64,000 nucleotides of DNA, from positions 369,403,667 to 369,467,666 of the forward strand of contig NC_081415.1 of the NCBI RefSeq assembly GCF_030272615.1, written 5' to 3'. A model generated the notes under the pieces. The model ran no database searches. It was not told the DNA's origin and worked only from the letters and a program-made list of their open reading frames with translations. A program made the position numbers and the translations under genes. The DNA comes from Cryptomeria japonica (Eukaryota; Streptophyta; Pinopsida; Cupressales; Cupressaceae). Below, piece after piece: positions 32,996 to 45,717 of this stretch. Each line of letters begins with the position of its first letter. The stretch's first letter is position 1.

Positions 32996-34390
32996 ATGAT
33001 TCTTTTTTTTGTAGACACGCCCATTTTTTTGTAGTCGATACGATTCTTGCTCCGATGGGAGTTTGTACATGTCATTGGACATCATTTTGTACTCTTAGAC
33101 TTGAGATGATATATATATATATATATATGAGATCCAATTTGACTTCATTATACTTGTGTCAATTCGATTATGAGATGTTTCTATATGCTTTATTCTACAT
33201 GTATGTATTTCTTTCAGCATGAATGTATGTATTGCAAATGATAATGAATGTCTATGTTTTTGTTTCTTTTCATATGCAAATAAATGAATGAAAATGAGTA
33301 GTGCAATTTTTTTTGTTTTTTTCTCTGCAATAAGATGAATGCAAATGATTTAATAATAAAATGAATGAATGAATCTATATGAAATGTTATGTATGCAGCT
33401 AAACATATCAAAACACAAGTACTCGATCAAAGAAATAATGATAAAAAAGACCAGCTAGCGTAAGAAATGATGACGCTCTCAGCTCTCATTCATAAGATAA
33501 GGAGATTATTACTATACCAAAATCACTCTAGATTCACAAAAATGCAGAATGAAATACAAAATGATGTGCAAAATGCAACCTAAACCTAGTCACTAGATTT
33601 AAAATACTTAAGATTCATCACTGAGCATAACGAACACAACAGGCAGGTTAGAGTTCCTTTCTTTTTCAATGTGCAATATTAGTTATCTTGTCCGCAATGA
33701 CCCTTTTTTTGTTCATATCCTTGGACAGATTTCGCAGGGACCTGAATTGCATCATAAATAAATTCTCTCAAAATAGACAAAGAAATGATATGGACCTCCC
33801 TGTAGCATACAAATAAGCGGAGTCGAGGTATGTGAGGCTATTTCACCTTAATGTGAAGGCTCTTATCACACACACCCAACTAATTTATATGTTTCCAGAT
33901 CATCGAGATCATTCCTACAAGCAGAAAACAAAGAAAATATTATGCCCCCAATCCTTGCTTCTCCTAGTCACAATAGACTTCCTCGAGTTACTCAGAGGGA
34001 CAATAATTAAAAATCAATATAAAAGACAACATACAAAGAAAATTTTCATTCATAGCCCAAACTATTTAGTAATTGTTTTCCGTTATGTTGTTTTGCTTGT
34101 GAACTCAGTGATAAAAACTTTGTAGTAGTCAGGAGACAGGTAACTGACTTGGAGTGGACGACCAGGTTTCACTGACAGAATAATGACTTGGTTGACACTG
34201 CTTAGGATATGTAATGTGCTCTGTCAAGTAACCTAAGACTAGGATGTTGATCAGTTTCAAGTCATGAGGGTTCCAATGAACCTGAATGTCACAAAAGTGA
34301 CTGAAAATATGTACAAGCAAAAGCAAAAGATACTTGAAAGTGGGAAATGCCAACGTTGCATTGATAGATGGAGCGCTTGAGTACAAGAGG
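32996..34390. other. Non-coding stretch between the PMD gene and pol of B
   Basis: Contains an (AT)n run at 33110-33128, an ATG-rich low-complexity tail (33190-33400; ATGAATGCAAATG words) and otherwise no recognised content. Confidence 0.45.
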
Positions 34391-34469
34391 CACTTGTTTG
34401 CCAGGTTTTCACCTGCTTGGCAGAGATTCATTTTTTTTTTACCAAGGTGCCTGTTTGCCAGGTTTTCAC
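34391..34469 (-). ncRNA. Two related hairpins downstream of integrase (B)
   Basis: CTTGTTTGCCAGG-TTTTCACC (34391-34412) and GGTGCCTGTTTGCCAGG-TTTTCACC (34446-34469) on the plus strand. The second has a full CCTG/CAGG stem; the first has lost one pair. Same constant flanks as in A and C. Confidence 0.55.
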
Positions 34470-34601
34470 CAGGGCAATTTTTCTTTTTTTAATTTTTTTT
34501 TCTATTTTATTTTATTTTGGTTTCTTCAGGACTTTTTCTGATTTTTTAGAATTTTTTTCAGGACTTTTTTCAACTGTACAAGTTTGCTGGAGCAGAGAGT
34601 G

Positions 34602-35710
34602 CTAAGCGAAGAATTTCTTTAAGTGGATGGTGTTAATCAGTTCATGAAGCTGTTCTCCTTCCGAGTTTGAGAGTTGATAGGCACCAGAGCCAAATACTGC
34701 AGTAACAATGTAGGGACCCGGCTAGTTGGGTTCAAACTTCCCTTTGTTGTTGCGAAACTATTGATTTTTTGGATTTTCTCTCAGAACTAGGTCACCAACT
34801 TGAAATTCTCTTTGTCAAACTTTCTTGTTATACCCCCTAGACATTCTCTTCTGATACACTCTGAGATGATCAAATGCCACTTGCCAACGCTCATCCAGCA
34901 ATTTGAGTTCTTGCAATCTAGATATTCTATGATCTTCATCAGTAACAAGACCTTGCAATGAAACTCTTAGAGATGGTATTTCTACTTCAATAGGTAATAC
35001 TGCTTCAGACCCGTATACCAAAGAAAAAGGTGTAGCCCTAGTAGGTGTTCTGATACTGGTTCTGTAAGCCCATAGTGCAAGATTGAGCTGCAGATGCCAA
35101 TCCTTCCCAGACTTGTTCACTATTTTGTGCAAGATAGTCAGTAGGTTTTTGTTAGATTCCTCAGCTTGTCCATTACCTTGAGGGTAATATACTAATGACC
35201 AGTGTTGCTTTATTTTGAATTTCTCACAAAGCTCATCCAGATCTTTATTTTTAAATTGTCCTCCATTATCAGTCATGATGGATGAAGGTATCCCATGCCT
35301 GCAAACTATATAGTTTAGGATGAATAAGGCGACTTGTTTACCAGTTGCCTTGGTGAGCAGAACTGCCTCTACCCACATGGTGAAATACTCAGTGGTAGTT
35401 ATGATGAATTTATGTCCGTTTGATGAAGCCAGATATATCTGACCAATGAGATCAAAGGCCAGTGTGTTGTAAATGGTATGAGGTCCCTTGCCGGGGCATG
35501 TATGACATTTCCATGAAGCTAACATTTCTCACAAGTCTTAGCAAATTTAATGGCATCTTTTTCCATATCTGGGTAGTAGTAGCCAACCCATAATAGTTTT
35601 CGAGCTAAAATAAAACCATTCGAATGAGATCCACAAATACCTTCATGGACTTTCAATAATGCACGTTTAGATTCTTCAGTTTCTAGACATCTAAGCAAAG
35701 TACCATCCAA
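34602..35710 (-). pseudogene. B: integrase
   Basis: Zinc module HEGICGSHSNG...CEKC (about 35650-35520), core with TDNGGQFKN and GNGQAEESNK, and a GPY/F-like end (VGDLVLRENPKNQ, GSGAYQL, HLKKFFA, stop at 34602). A frameshift lies near 35520-35710, and stops occur after 34815. Confidence 0.85.
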
Positions 35711-35839
35711 ACCTCGTCTAAATGAATCGTTAGCTATGATAATATACCGCGAAGCGCTTTGAGTTAGGTTTCTTTTCTCGTTATGAGTAAGGTTTTCAGG
35801 GATAATTTGATCACATAGATAGGAATAGATGTAGCTGTA

Positions 35840-36700
35840 TCAAGATGAGTCATGTCCAATAATAGAACAGACTATTTGGGTCTCAGGAGAATCATAAGCA
35901 GGGTAATATAACTCTTCCACCAGGAAATCAAAGTGAAAATTGGACTCCTGTAGCTCAAGTATAGATGTCAAGGTAGCCATAGCATCTGCTGCTCTATTCG
36001 TTGATCTAGGAATTTTTTGGAATGATACAAAAGCAAAATACTTCTTGAAACCATCTACCATCCTCTTGTAACGCATCAATTTCTCATCTCAAGTCTGATA
36101 TGTATCATTGATTTGATTGATGAACAGCTGAGAATCTCCATAAATATGTAATTCAGCAACCTTCCATTCAATGGCTAGTTTTATTCCATTCACCAAAGCT
36201 TCATATTCTACAATGTTGTTTGTGCAAGGGAATAGAATCTTATAAGACTTTGGAATTGAGTACTTTTGAGGAGTAATGAATAGTATGCCAGCACCTGAAC
36301 CATTTTGAGTAAAGGAACCATCAAAGAACATCTTCCAGGGTTGTTGAGTAAGATGCATTATTGATTCATCTAGGAACTCAATGTGTAGTGGCTAAGTATC
36401 CTAAAGTGGAGCTTCACCAAGTTGATCAACAATTACCTATCCTTTTATGGCTTTACGTTCCACATATTCAATGTCAAACTCTGTAAGGATCATTACCCAC
36501 TTTGCCAATCGTCTGGTGAGTGTTGCTTTATTAAGAAGATACTTGAGTGGATCAATTTTGGCCACCAACTTGACTGAATGTGCGAGCATATAGTGCCTCA
36601 GTTTTTGTGATGCAAAGACTAATGCCAAGAATGCTTTTTCTATTATATTGTAGCTCATTTCATAAGACACCAATGTCCTGCTGATGTAATAAATAGCTCT
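35840..36700 (-). pseudogene. B: RNase H and archaeal-type RNase H
   Basis: The Ty3 RNase H part holds QKLRHYMLAHSVK and ATLTRRLAKWVMILTEFDIEYV (about 36610-36450). The second RNase H starts MFFDGSFTQNGSGAGILFIT (about 36330) and keeps NNIVEYEAL and YGDSQLF. A conserved tail YKRMVDGFKK and ADAMATLTSIL leads to integrase. Stops at about 36434, 36357 and 36088 interrupt it. Confidence 0.8.
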
Positions 36701-37739
36701 TTCCTTTTTGTTGTCATCCTATTTCGTCAGAAGTGCCCCTAGTGATGAATCAGTTGTTGATATATATAAAATTAGTGGCTCACCCTGAATAGGTGACATC
36801 AATATCGGTGGATTAGATAGGTACTCTTTTATCTACTGAAGATGTTGTTCACACTGCTGATCCCAGTTGTATATTATTCCTTTTCTCAATACTTTTGTAA
36901 AAGGTTGAGCCTTGTCTGCTAGTTGAGAAATGAATCTTCTAATGGATTGGAGACGTCCCTGTAGACTTCTCATTTGACTGATTTTATTTGGAGGTGGCAT
37001 TTCCATTATAGCTTGGACCTTTTTCAGGATCAACCTCAATGCCCTTCTTTGAAATGATGTAGCCAAGTAGTTTACCAGATGTCACTCCGAATGCACACTT
37101 CTTTGGATTTAATCGGAGCTTGAACTTTTCCATTTTGTCAAGTATAGGACCTAACTCTTGAATATGCATCGATCTTTTCATAGTCTTCACTAAGGTGTCA
37201 TCAACATAATCTTCCATATTCTTTTGCATCATGTCAAAAAAGATAGTTGTAACTGCTCTCTGATAGGTCGCTCCTGCGTTCTTTAACCCAAATGGCATAA
37301 CATTCCAGCAAAAGGTTCCCCATGCATAGGTGAAAGATATCTTTTCTTGATCTCTAGGAGTGATTTTAATCTGATTGTAGCTGGAAAATCCATCCATTAG
37401 TGAGTACATCTCATACCTAGCTATCATGTCGACTATCATATCAATATTTGGCAATGGAAAGTCATCTTTTGGACATGCTTTATTGAGATCTTTAAAATTT
37501 CTACAAACTCTGATAGATTTATCTGCCTTCGACACAGGTACTATGTTGAAAATCCATTCAACATAATCTATTGCTCTGATAAATCCATCTTTGAGTAGTT
37601 TCTCTAGTTCAACTTTGACCAATAGTGCAACATGCAGGTGCATCTTACGGAGTTTTTGTTTAACTGATTTTACTCCTGGTGTGATTGAGAGATGGTGCAT
37701 AATGAGATCAGGATCTAAGCTTGGCATATCAGAGTACAT
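36700..37739 (-). pseudogene. B: reverse transcriptase
   Basis: KQKLRKMHLHVALLVKVELE, ACPKDDFPLPNID, SLMDGFSSYNQIKI, WGTFCWNVMPFGLKNAGATY and YVDDTLVK all in order; the catalytic Asp residues are kept. One frameshift near 37010-37030 separates the palm from the thumb (MPPPNKISQMRSLQGRLQSI). Confidence 0.9.
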
Positions 37740-37886
37740 CCATGCAAAATTTATTTTCTTCTCTAAGAATAGCTAAGTGAAATCCTTCAATTCCTCTGTC
37801 GATAGTGATTGAGCTATGTGAATAATTTGTGGTGTCTCTTGATTCCCGATATTTACTGGCTGAGTTGGTTTGATCAATATGGAAGA

Positions 37887-38690
37887 CTACTCCTGAAAAT
37901 GACTGGGCAGTATACCAACTATCTCACCTTCAGGCGCCTCAAAGAGGTTTTGACCTTTAGGTACGTCCTTTATTTTCTCTTTTTTAGATTCTGACACCGC
38001 CACTGTATGGTTTTCGCCATCAGATCTTTTATTTTTATTTTTCTTGTTTTTGCAACTAAGATACTTGATATCCTCTTTAGTCATATTTTCACTCCGTTCA
38101 TTGGTGGAAGAGTTCATAGGTTCGACTTCATTGAGATAATAGGATAATGTATAGTCATTGGCAAAAGTAGGTATATCCATGGGTTGATTCTGTAAAGTAC
38201 AGTCAATCAATTCAGGATGTATTAAGGACAAATTTTGGATAGGTTCAAGAGCATTCACAGTATTGTTATCACAACTACAGATCGAAAAGTCAAGTTCTAG
38301 AATGATACCTTGTGTAAGTGTCTCGCAACCAGGAAGAGTCAAATCATAATTATTAAAGTTCACGTTAATATTTAATCAATCTAATCCAATAGACATACTT
38401 GTAACATCGTTTACTACGCTGGACTGGAAGTCATGTCGTGGTTTAATAGCAATAAGACTAGTAGGCAACTTTTCATTGTTTGTATTAGATGATTCAGAAT
38501 TTGAGGATGAGTGGGTATCATCATGAACAAGACTGTTATCAGAGTCCTCAGAATCATTAGAGTTATTGGATGAAGTTTCCAAGTCTCTCTCAAGTGATTT
38601 AGTAAGCATATGTATGGTATCAATACTAACATCTTTAATGCTACAAATTCCTTCATATTGTAGTTCATTTGTCATTTGTATCTGACACAC
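37887..38690 (-). pseudogene. B: linker between protease and RT
   Basis: Contains HPELID, DGENHTVAVSESKKEK and GQNLFEAPEGEIVGILP in the order of A. The GENHTVA and GQNLFEAP codons form hairpins at 37997-38018 and 37933-37955. A stop splits it near 38370. Confidence 0.65.
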
Positions 38691-40385
38691 CTATTGACAT
38701 GATCTCATTAATTCTATGATTTTTTTTCGTCTACTCCATTCAGCTTCTTCTGGATTGATAACTGGTTCTTGTTCTGCAGCTTCTAACTCTTCCTGTGTAG
38801 TGCTATAACTGATTTGTTCTATTTTAGGATAAGGATACATAGATGAGAAGCTTTCTGGTATTGTTCCTTCTTTCAATGCTTGTTCATAATTTGCTTGCGT
38901 CTTTTGTCTAATTTCTTGTATTTCCCTCTCTATTTTTATGTGCATCAAGTCTTGAGTATCATTAATGACACCACTAGATTCTTCTAGAGTTTTTGTAGTG
39001 GATGTGTCTGAAAGATAGTCAAGACCCCATTCATACTCGTTTGAATCAGTCTCTGAATCATCTACTTGTTGCCTGCTAGTATATGTGACTGGAAATTTTA
39101 ATGGTGCAAACAATTCTTTGATTCTCACAACTTCATCTCTTATATCCTCAGGAACCTCAACTTCTTGTATTATTGTAGCTGATACCGTCGAAGCTTGAGC
39201 ACTGACTATTTCTTCTTTCTTGACCGTTGATTCCTCTTTCTCTTTTATACACTCTTCTTTTGTTTGTTTAGTGTTTGCTTCATGTAATGTTAAAGGTGAT
39301 ATCTTTTTCAAGCCTTTAGACTTAGAAACATGTTTTTGTTCTGATGTCTTTTTAGGATTGTATCCCAGTCTAGCCTTATCATGTGTGGATTTGGTTTGTA
39401 GTTGAATTGGTTCAGTAATACCTTCTTTTTGTTTGCCCAAAGGACCAGTACCTGAGTACCCCATGCACTGAATCATTTTGTAACCACGACCATATTGGTT
39501 TGAGGAAATCTCACAATGTCATACCTCCTCATTTGGACTATCTTCCTTAAAGAGCCAGTTAAGCACAACATCTTCTTCTATTTCATCAGCCAAGGAGGTA
39601 GAAGACTGTATAAAGAGACCATCATATATAGTATTTGGAGCTAAAGTTTGTGTTCTCATAGCCTCTGATGGCTTGCCCAACTATTTTGGTGATGGAGGGA
39701 GAGAAACTAATGATAGTACCGGTTCTATCTTGTAGCCATCCATGCCGGTATCTGTAATCTTCAATCTCTTTTCTAAGTCTTTCATCAATGTTTCTGGATC
39801 TTCATTTGGAGAGGCTGCCCTATTATGAGGCACAAAAGTATCTGCACCTTTTGTCAATGCATTATAGATGACATTTGTATCAGCAGGAATATTGACTTCA
39901 GCTCCATTATAAGGAAACTTTAAGCATTGGTGATATGTTGACGGTACTGCCTTCATTTCATGAATCCATGGCCTATCCAGTAATATATTGTATGACAATG
40001 GAATATCGAGAACCTGGAAAAGGACATCTCTCTCTACCGGTCCCACTCTGATTGGTAATGATACCAAACCTTTGGAGGTCCTCTCTTCTTCATCATAGGC
40101 TTTAATTGTTATTTTCTTGCCTGGATCAATGACATTTTCAGAGAATCCTAGTTGTGTAAGAAGATGATAAGTACAGATATTCAACCCCACGCCTCCATCT
40201 ATCAAAACACGTTTAACTCTGTATTTGTGGATCATGGCTTCAATATGCAATGGCTGGTTATGTGGATGATTTAATGAATTGTCATCTTCCTCAAAGAAGG
40301 TCAAATAGTGAGGTAAAGTCAGATGACCCACCATAGACTGAAACCGATCAATGTCTAAATATTTTGGAACATTGGTAGTGAGCAA
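38691..40385 (-). pseudogene. B: retropepsin, G-patch and following spacer
   Basis: Protease centre VLIDGGVGLNICT (about 40180), then TIKAYDEEERTSKGLVSLP and YNILLDRPWIHEM. The G-patch (IQCMGYSGTGPLGKQKEGI, about 39476-39420) is followed by an Arg/Lys/Glu-rich spacer with DDSETDSNEYEWGLDYLSD. Same frame as gag; several stops between 39681 and 39476. Confidence 0.8.
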
Positions 40386-40904
40386 TGCTTTGTCTAGGAT
40401 TTCCTTGTGAGCAGATGAGAGATGTACAATTCAAAAATTGAAATTTGAGCATTTGTCCTTTTCAATTGTTCCACCATGCTGTATCCAGAGGATGATGATG
40501 AGGTTAATCTTTTAAATTTGTCCAAGGTTGATTCCTTTTGTTTGTTTGGCAAGGCTGTTGGATTTGATGTTTCTTGAGCCGGTTTGGAAGAACTAGCTCC
40601 TTGGAGGGTAACTTTCTTTTGAGATCTGGTCAGAGCTTTTGCATATCATGATTCATTTGGTTTATCTTGAACTATAATCACATTGCAATATTCTGAGTGT
40701 GAAGGTTCAATCATGTTGATAACATTGTCTTGGCTGGCATAAGCATAATTTACCTTGGTACCTCCTTTGGTCTTTGAGGAATCACCTTGTTCATAAGCAG
40801 ACAAAGGGTCTTTAAATGCTTTATGATCAACATTGGTTGGATGATTCCCAACAACAACTTTATCCAGCGTCTATGAGATCCCGAATCTCATGTTTTAGCT
40901 TCAT

Positions 40905-42170
40905 TCAATTGTTTATGTTATGACCCTTATTCCGATGGAAGTCACAGTATTCATTTTCTCTCCACCATCTTGGTTTGACATCTGGATCATATGGTCTGGA
41001 GTTATCTAGTAGTGTTATCAAGTTGTTTGCCAATAGAGTTTTGAAAGAAAACTCATATGATTCTTCAAGAGGAGTAAAATCACGCTTAGGTTTGGAAAGC
41101 CAAGGCTTTTCTTTGAACCATTCCTTTGTTTTCTTTGGCGGATTTTCTGCTGCAATCTCAGTGGCTTTAAGTGCTTGTGTACCACTAGCCAGGTTGAATA
41201 TTGTGGATTTTGAGTTGGTTTTGACAGTGTCTACTACTCCATCATTAACAACATTCTTCTTGTTGTCTTTGGCAAGTTTCCAATACTTGTTCTTCTCTTT
41301 AGAGCTAGATCCCGTTTGTGTTTCTTTCCAAGGTGTGATATCTCCCTTCTTTATGAGCACATCTTCCATTCGAATGGCATTATCTACCATTTTGTTAAAT
41401 GATGGGTTTACTTGCATTTGTACACTATATTTTAGTTCGGGGACCAAGTTATTGACAAATATATCCATTTTCTCATAGTCTAGAATAGGTTGTGGGTACC
41501 TAGAGAACATCCTTCTCTAGCGTTGGAGAAAAGTAAGAAGAGGTTCCCCTATTTTCTGTTGAGTATTACAAAGATCGATCATAGTCACAGGATGTCAAAT
41601 GTTGTATGAGTATTGTTGTAAAAATAGTTGGATTAGTTCTTCGAATGTTTTTATTCCTTTGGGTAGACTTGAGAACCATTCCATTTCTTGACCCCCTAAA
41701 CTCCTTGGGAAGAGATGCATGAGGTAGGTTTGATCGTGCATGAATTCCATACATGTAACACTAAATTCCCTAACATGATCTTGAGGATCTGAGGTACCGT
41801 CATATTTGTCAAATTTTGGGATTTCCACTCATGAAGGGAATGGAGGCATGTGTAAATTCTTGTCAAATGGGAAGGGACATATTGTTTCCAGAGAATATTG
41901 TTTCGGGGACTTGTCCTTATTCTTCAGCTCTGTCTTCCTTTTCTTGGGTCATGATAGTTTTCATCATTTTTCTAAAGTCTTTGTCTTTCTGACAGTCAAG
42001 GATTTCTTTTTCTGGAGGTTTAGCAGCTTCGTCAATGTCACTTGATGATGATGAGTCTTATGATTTTCAGGAATATTACGGTCATTTTTGTTTCCATCAT
42101 TGTATTCTGTCTCATGTATAGTGGGAGATTTTGGTTCATCAAAAATTGGTCCACCTGATGATGACGACAT
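40905..42170 (-). pseudogene. B: gag
   Basis: ATG at 42170 opens a short Ser/His/Lys-rich N-terminus. The gag domain holds PKFDKYDGTSDPQDHVREF and YLMHLFPRSLGGQEMEWF (41820-41650), then FVNNLVPELKYSV, the conserved KKNVVNDGVVD block and the knuckle YCDFHRNKGHNINN, where the second Cys is lost to a stop. All pieces are in the same frame with stops near 41964, 41595 and 41510. Confidence 0.8.
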
Positions 42171-42439
42171 GTCAGTGAGGGGATCTTGTCTAAGATGTTA
42201 TCCAAGTTGATTCTAAGTGTAGTGTAAGATGCAGTCTGGTTTCAGGAATGATCTATCCTATATAAGACGTTATCTAAGTGACTAAAATTTGATAGGTAGT
42301 TGATTGAACTAGCTAAGAGGTGATCGACCAAATCGTGCAATGCAAATGGTAGAGGTACACTACCTTGATCTATTTATGCTCAGGAAAATGATAACCAGTA
42401 TTATGTTTGCTATAAGCTATTTTTAGGCAAGTTTGATTG

Positions 42440-42760
42440 TTCTGTTCTAACAAAACCAGAGACTCATATGAAAGGATTTTATGGACCAGATGACAATTTA
42501 GCAACAACAGGATGACAATAATTTTGTTTCGTATGAGTTGCTGCCTCATACCGTATGACAAATGGGCATGTGCAGGACGACAAAGACTGAGAGCAGTTCT
42601 ATTTCATATGAAATAGGATACAGAGCTAGATGATAGAATTAAATGACTTGTACGACACAGAATTGGTCTAGGATGACAAACCAGAAGACTCATACGACAC
42701 AAGATGTGATATAGGATGATGAATTATCAGACTCGTACGACTGTTCACAGGACAGAGTCT
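42440..42760 (-). repeat. B-type motif array, gag-proximal
   Basis: Degenerate copies of TCGTAYGA such as TCATATGA, TTCGTATGAG, CCGTATGACA, TTGTACGACAC, TCATACGACAC and CTCGTACGACTG. Spacing is irregular. It is the more decayed of the B arrays. Confidence 0.6.
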
Positions 42761-42819
42761 AGAAATTTTGAGTTTTTTTGATTGCTAAGTATGACCAATT
42801 CTGAGATGGACTGATTTTT

Positions 42820-43058
42820 GGCCAAGATAGACTATTTTCTGACACGGACTGAGTTTTGACTGAGGATGGACTAGTTTCTGACACAGACAGAGTTTCGACT
42901 TAGGATGGACTAGTTTCTGACATGGACAGAGTTTCGACTTAGGATAGACTAGTTTCTAACATGGACAAAGTTTCAACTTAGGATGGACTAGTTTCTAACA
43001 CAGACGGAGTTTCAACTTAGGATGGACTAGTTTCTGACATGGATAGAGTTTCAACTCA
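42820..43058 (-). repeat. 39-bp tandem repeat in the B leader
   Basis: About six copies of a 39-bp unit with the words GACAGAGTTTCGACTTAGG and ATGGACTAGTTTCTGACA. Variation between copies is mostly G/A and C/T. Non-coding; found only in B. Confidence 0.85.
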
Positions 43059-43194
43059 CTGACTTGTTTTTGGTCTTCACTGATTTTTGGTATTTCAGTT
43101 TTTGTTTCAGGGATGAAAACACAGAAAACAAGTAGTATGTATAGTGACTCCAATCACAACATGCAAACCCTAAGGAATTTGGTGAGGAAAGAAA

Positions 43195-43690
43195 ACCTTT
43201 TCTTTTAGACTCAGGTACACACCCAATAGCTAATCAGAATACAGCCACTAAGTCTCACGCAATGGATTCTCAACGCTGTATTATCTGACTCCAAACGCTA
43301 ATGGGGGCATGAGATGACAAGTATCTTGGGAGAGTTACTATCTCTCTTGCACAAAGATTATCCCCCTTTCGAAGATGAACCGGGTAGCTTCTAATTTTAA
43401 ATTGGATTTAGTCAGGGATCCGTTCGGTGCGTCGGGGTATAAACTCAATTAAGAGGTCTCCCAGCCTTGAAAACCAAGGTTTAATATACTTGAAGGTACG
43501 GAGGAGAGCTATTCCTGAGCACTGTCATTGACTTGATTTTCATCAAATCACGTTTATTTTATAGTGGGTTGGAGTACTTGGCATCTAGCCATTTCCACTT
43601 AGGTCGTTCCCCTCACATCGGTCGTAACGGCTTTAAGAGTTTTTCAACCCCTCAGGAGGGCAGGCCTGCTAAAGATGTACAAATCTCAAA
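43195..43690 (-). other. Conserved gag-leader module, B copy
   Basis: Element sense: TTTAGCAGGCCTGCCCTCCT, GAACGACCTAAGTGG, CCAACCCACTATAA and CAAGGCTGGGAGACCTC, matching the plus strand at 6732-7200. Confidence 0.6.
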
Positions 43691-43979
43691 CAAAGAAAAA
43701 GCTTCAAGGGTCTAGTTTTCTGATTGTCTAGAAAAAGACAAGAGCGTACTCTCCTACCTCTCAGAATCTTCTAAAAGCACAAAAGACAGATTTGTTCTTT
43801 AACCAGATAGCAAGTTAGGTTCCTAAAAATGAATTTAAAGAATACATGATGTTTAGTCGATTCTCCTTCAGGCAACCTGCAAAGACAACGAATCAGTAGT
43901 CATATTGTCTTTGTGGGACAAGCATATTCTTCGACAAGAATTCTACAAAAACTAGTTAGGCTGTGAAAAACTCAGAAAA

Positions 43980-44200
43980 TACAGAATCGTACGATAGGCA
44001 CTTGACTCGTACAAGATAGGATGTAGTATAGTACGAGACCAGATTGCTGATGATGTTGGCTCATATGACAGATGATTTCTGATCGTACGACAGAGGATCT
44101 GCTCGTATGACAAAGGGTCTACTCGTACGATAATGTGTTTGTAAATCATGCAACACCTCTAGTTTGTCATTTCAGCCTGTAAGAATTGTCGTACGAGATG
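43980..44200 (-). repeat. B-type motif array, primer-site-proximal
   Basis: Eight copies: ATCGTACGATA, CTCGTACAAGA, ATAGTACGAGA, CTCATATGACA, ATCGTACGACA, CTCGTATGACA, CTCGTACGATA and GTCGTACGAGA, at about 20-40 bp intervals. The core TCGTACGA is a perfect palindrome with two CpG. Confidence 0.8.
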
Positions 44201-44292
44201 TACAGACGAAAAACTGAAAAATCTAAAACCTGGAAAATAACAAAAAAAATAAAGCAGTCAGTCTTGGAGGCCAAAAAAAATGTTGTCTTCGG

Positions 44293-44310
44293 GCCCCACG
44301 GTGGGTAGCA
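44293..44310 (-). other. Weak candidate primer binding site of B
   Basis: Element sense TGCTACCCACCGTGGGGC starts four bases after the LTR, where A has TGGCATGCCCGGTGGGAC; 11 of 18 positions agree. The expected TGG is not intact. Confidence 0.3.
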
Positions 44311-44314
44311 GAGA

Positions 44315-45474
44315 TGTGTGTGTGAAAAAGTGAACCTGTAGCTGCAAGCACAACACTTCAATTAAGTCATTATATGCATGGTTAGTAATCAATAATCAAT
44401 AAGAAATAAACCATAGCAAAGCGACTAATTGCCTTCTAAAAGATACGAGTATAAGATTGCTCTCAGATTTTTATAAGCAATACCAATGACTAGACTACAC
44501 CAAGATGAAGGATTTAATCTATATGATATTAAGCTATATGGATGCAAGATGGATGAATAATTCAAGCAATAATAACCAATTCAAGCAACAAAGGATGCAA
44601 GCAATAATGAATGTAAAATGGATGTAAGTAAATTAAAAAAGCACAATGATTTCAATGACTCCAAAGCAAATTAGCATGATAATAATTTCCAAGCGTGTTC
44701 TCAAAAATCTCTGGGGTGAATTGGAATGAGAGTTGAAGACTGAATTTATAGAGAATCAAAAAGCTCAATTTAGGATTAATTGAAAATAATTGAGAAATCA
44801 GGTTGTGTTAACCTTGAGATAGATTCCAATTATAGTTTAATTGAAATGCATTCAAATTAGAAGTCCAAGTTGCATTGGAAAATAATAATAAATTAATTCC
44901 ATGCACATTTGATAAAAATAGATAATTCCATGCACATATTTGATTCATTCAAGAAAAAGGTCTTTTCAATGCAACTGAACTTCTTTTTCTGAAAAGCTTT
45001 GAGTTCCAATTTTAGAGAATAATTCAATAATTCAATTAAATTGCTTTTCTAATTTCAAGTTCTAAATTTAGAAAAAGAAATAATATCTCAAGTTTGATTT
45101 TTCTCTTAATTCTATTCTTTTTTTGATTTTTGTTTTGTTTCAATTCAACTCTTTGTAATAAATTAATTCATCTTTTGTAATAAATTAATCCTTTTTGCAT
45201 GATTGAATGGCAAATTTATTTAATTTAATTAAATATGCAAGGATATTTAATAAATTAAAATGGGATAATTGATCAAAATGATATTCTTGGAAATGATTCA
45301 ATTAATTAAATCAATATTTAATTAATGTTGAGTAGTTGATTTGCCATGTGATTTTTTATAATTAAAGAATTAATAATGTGCTCAAGATTAATTTAATTGC
45401 CTTTGGTTAGGACCTTGGTGATGTTGTCGAGATTAGGGGCCCATGGTTTAGATGACCAATTTTAGGGTATTACA
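44315..45474 (-). repeat. 5' LTR of B (1160 bp)
   Basis: Pairs with 28266-29426; about 20-25 substitutions by eye, many G/A or C/T. Confidence 0.95.
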
Positions 45475-45717
45475 GTGAGAAGTGGAAATTACTTCTATAC
45501 CGGCAGATAAGTTAAGTCATTACTTAACCGACAAGCATTAAATGTGGTGGTTGGCGAAATTAACATTATAAAACAAGTGTTTTGGCTCCATTTTCATTTC
45601 ACCGAGCATTCAAATCTTTGAGAGCACGAAAATTCCCGAGAGAAGGCATTCCAAGCAAAGAAGTGAAGCAATTCATCAAGCAATCATTCCTTAAGGCAGA
45701 TAAAGGTATTTATAACC

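Larger units (their letters stand above)
28266..45474 (-). mobile_element. Element B: Tat-like Ty3/gypsy element with antisense PMD gene
   Basis: 17,209 bp, minus strand, complete from LTR to LTR with a perfect GTGAG duplication inside D. Order in element sense: 5' LTR (44315-45474), motif array, leader module, 39-bp tandem repeat, second array, gag, protease with G-patch, linker, RT, RNase H, aRNH, integrase, hairpins, antisense PMD gene, polypurine tract, 3' LTR (28266-29426). LTRs differ at roughly 2% by eye, less than those of D, as expected from nesting. Confidence 0.95.

Noticed and set aside
33110-33128. (AT)n run as an origin or regulatory site
   Set aside because: Simple microsatellite in a low-complexity tail; nothing else supports a function.
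40975-41478. 167-codon plus-strand ORF
   Set aside because: Antisense of B gag around the conserved VNDGVVD block.
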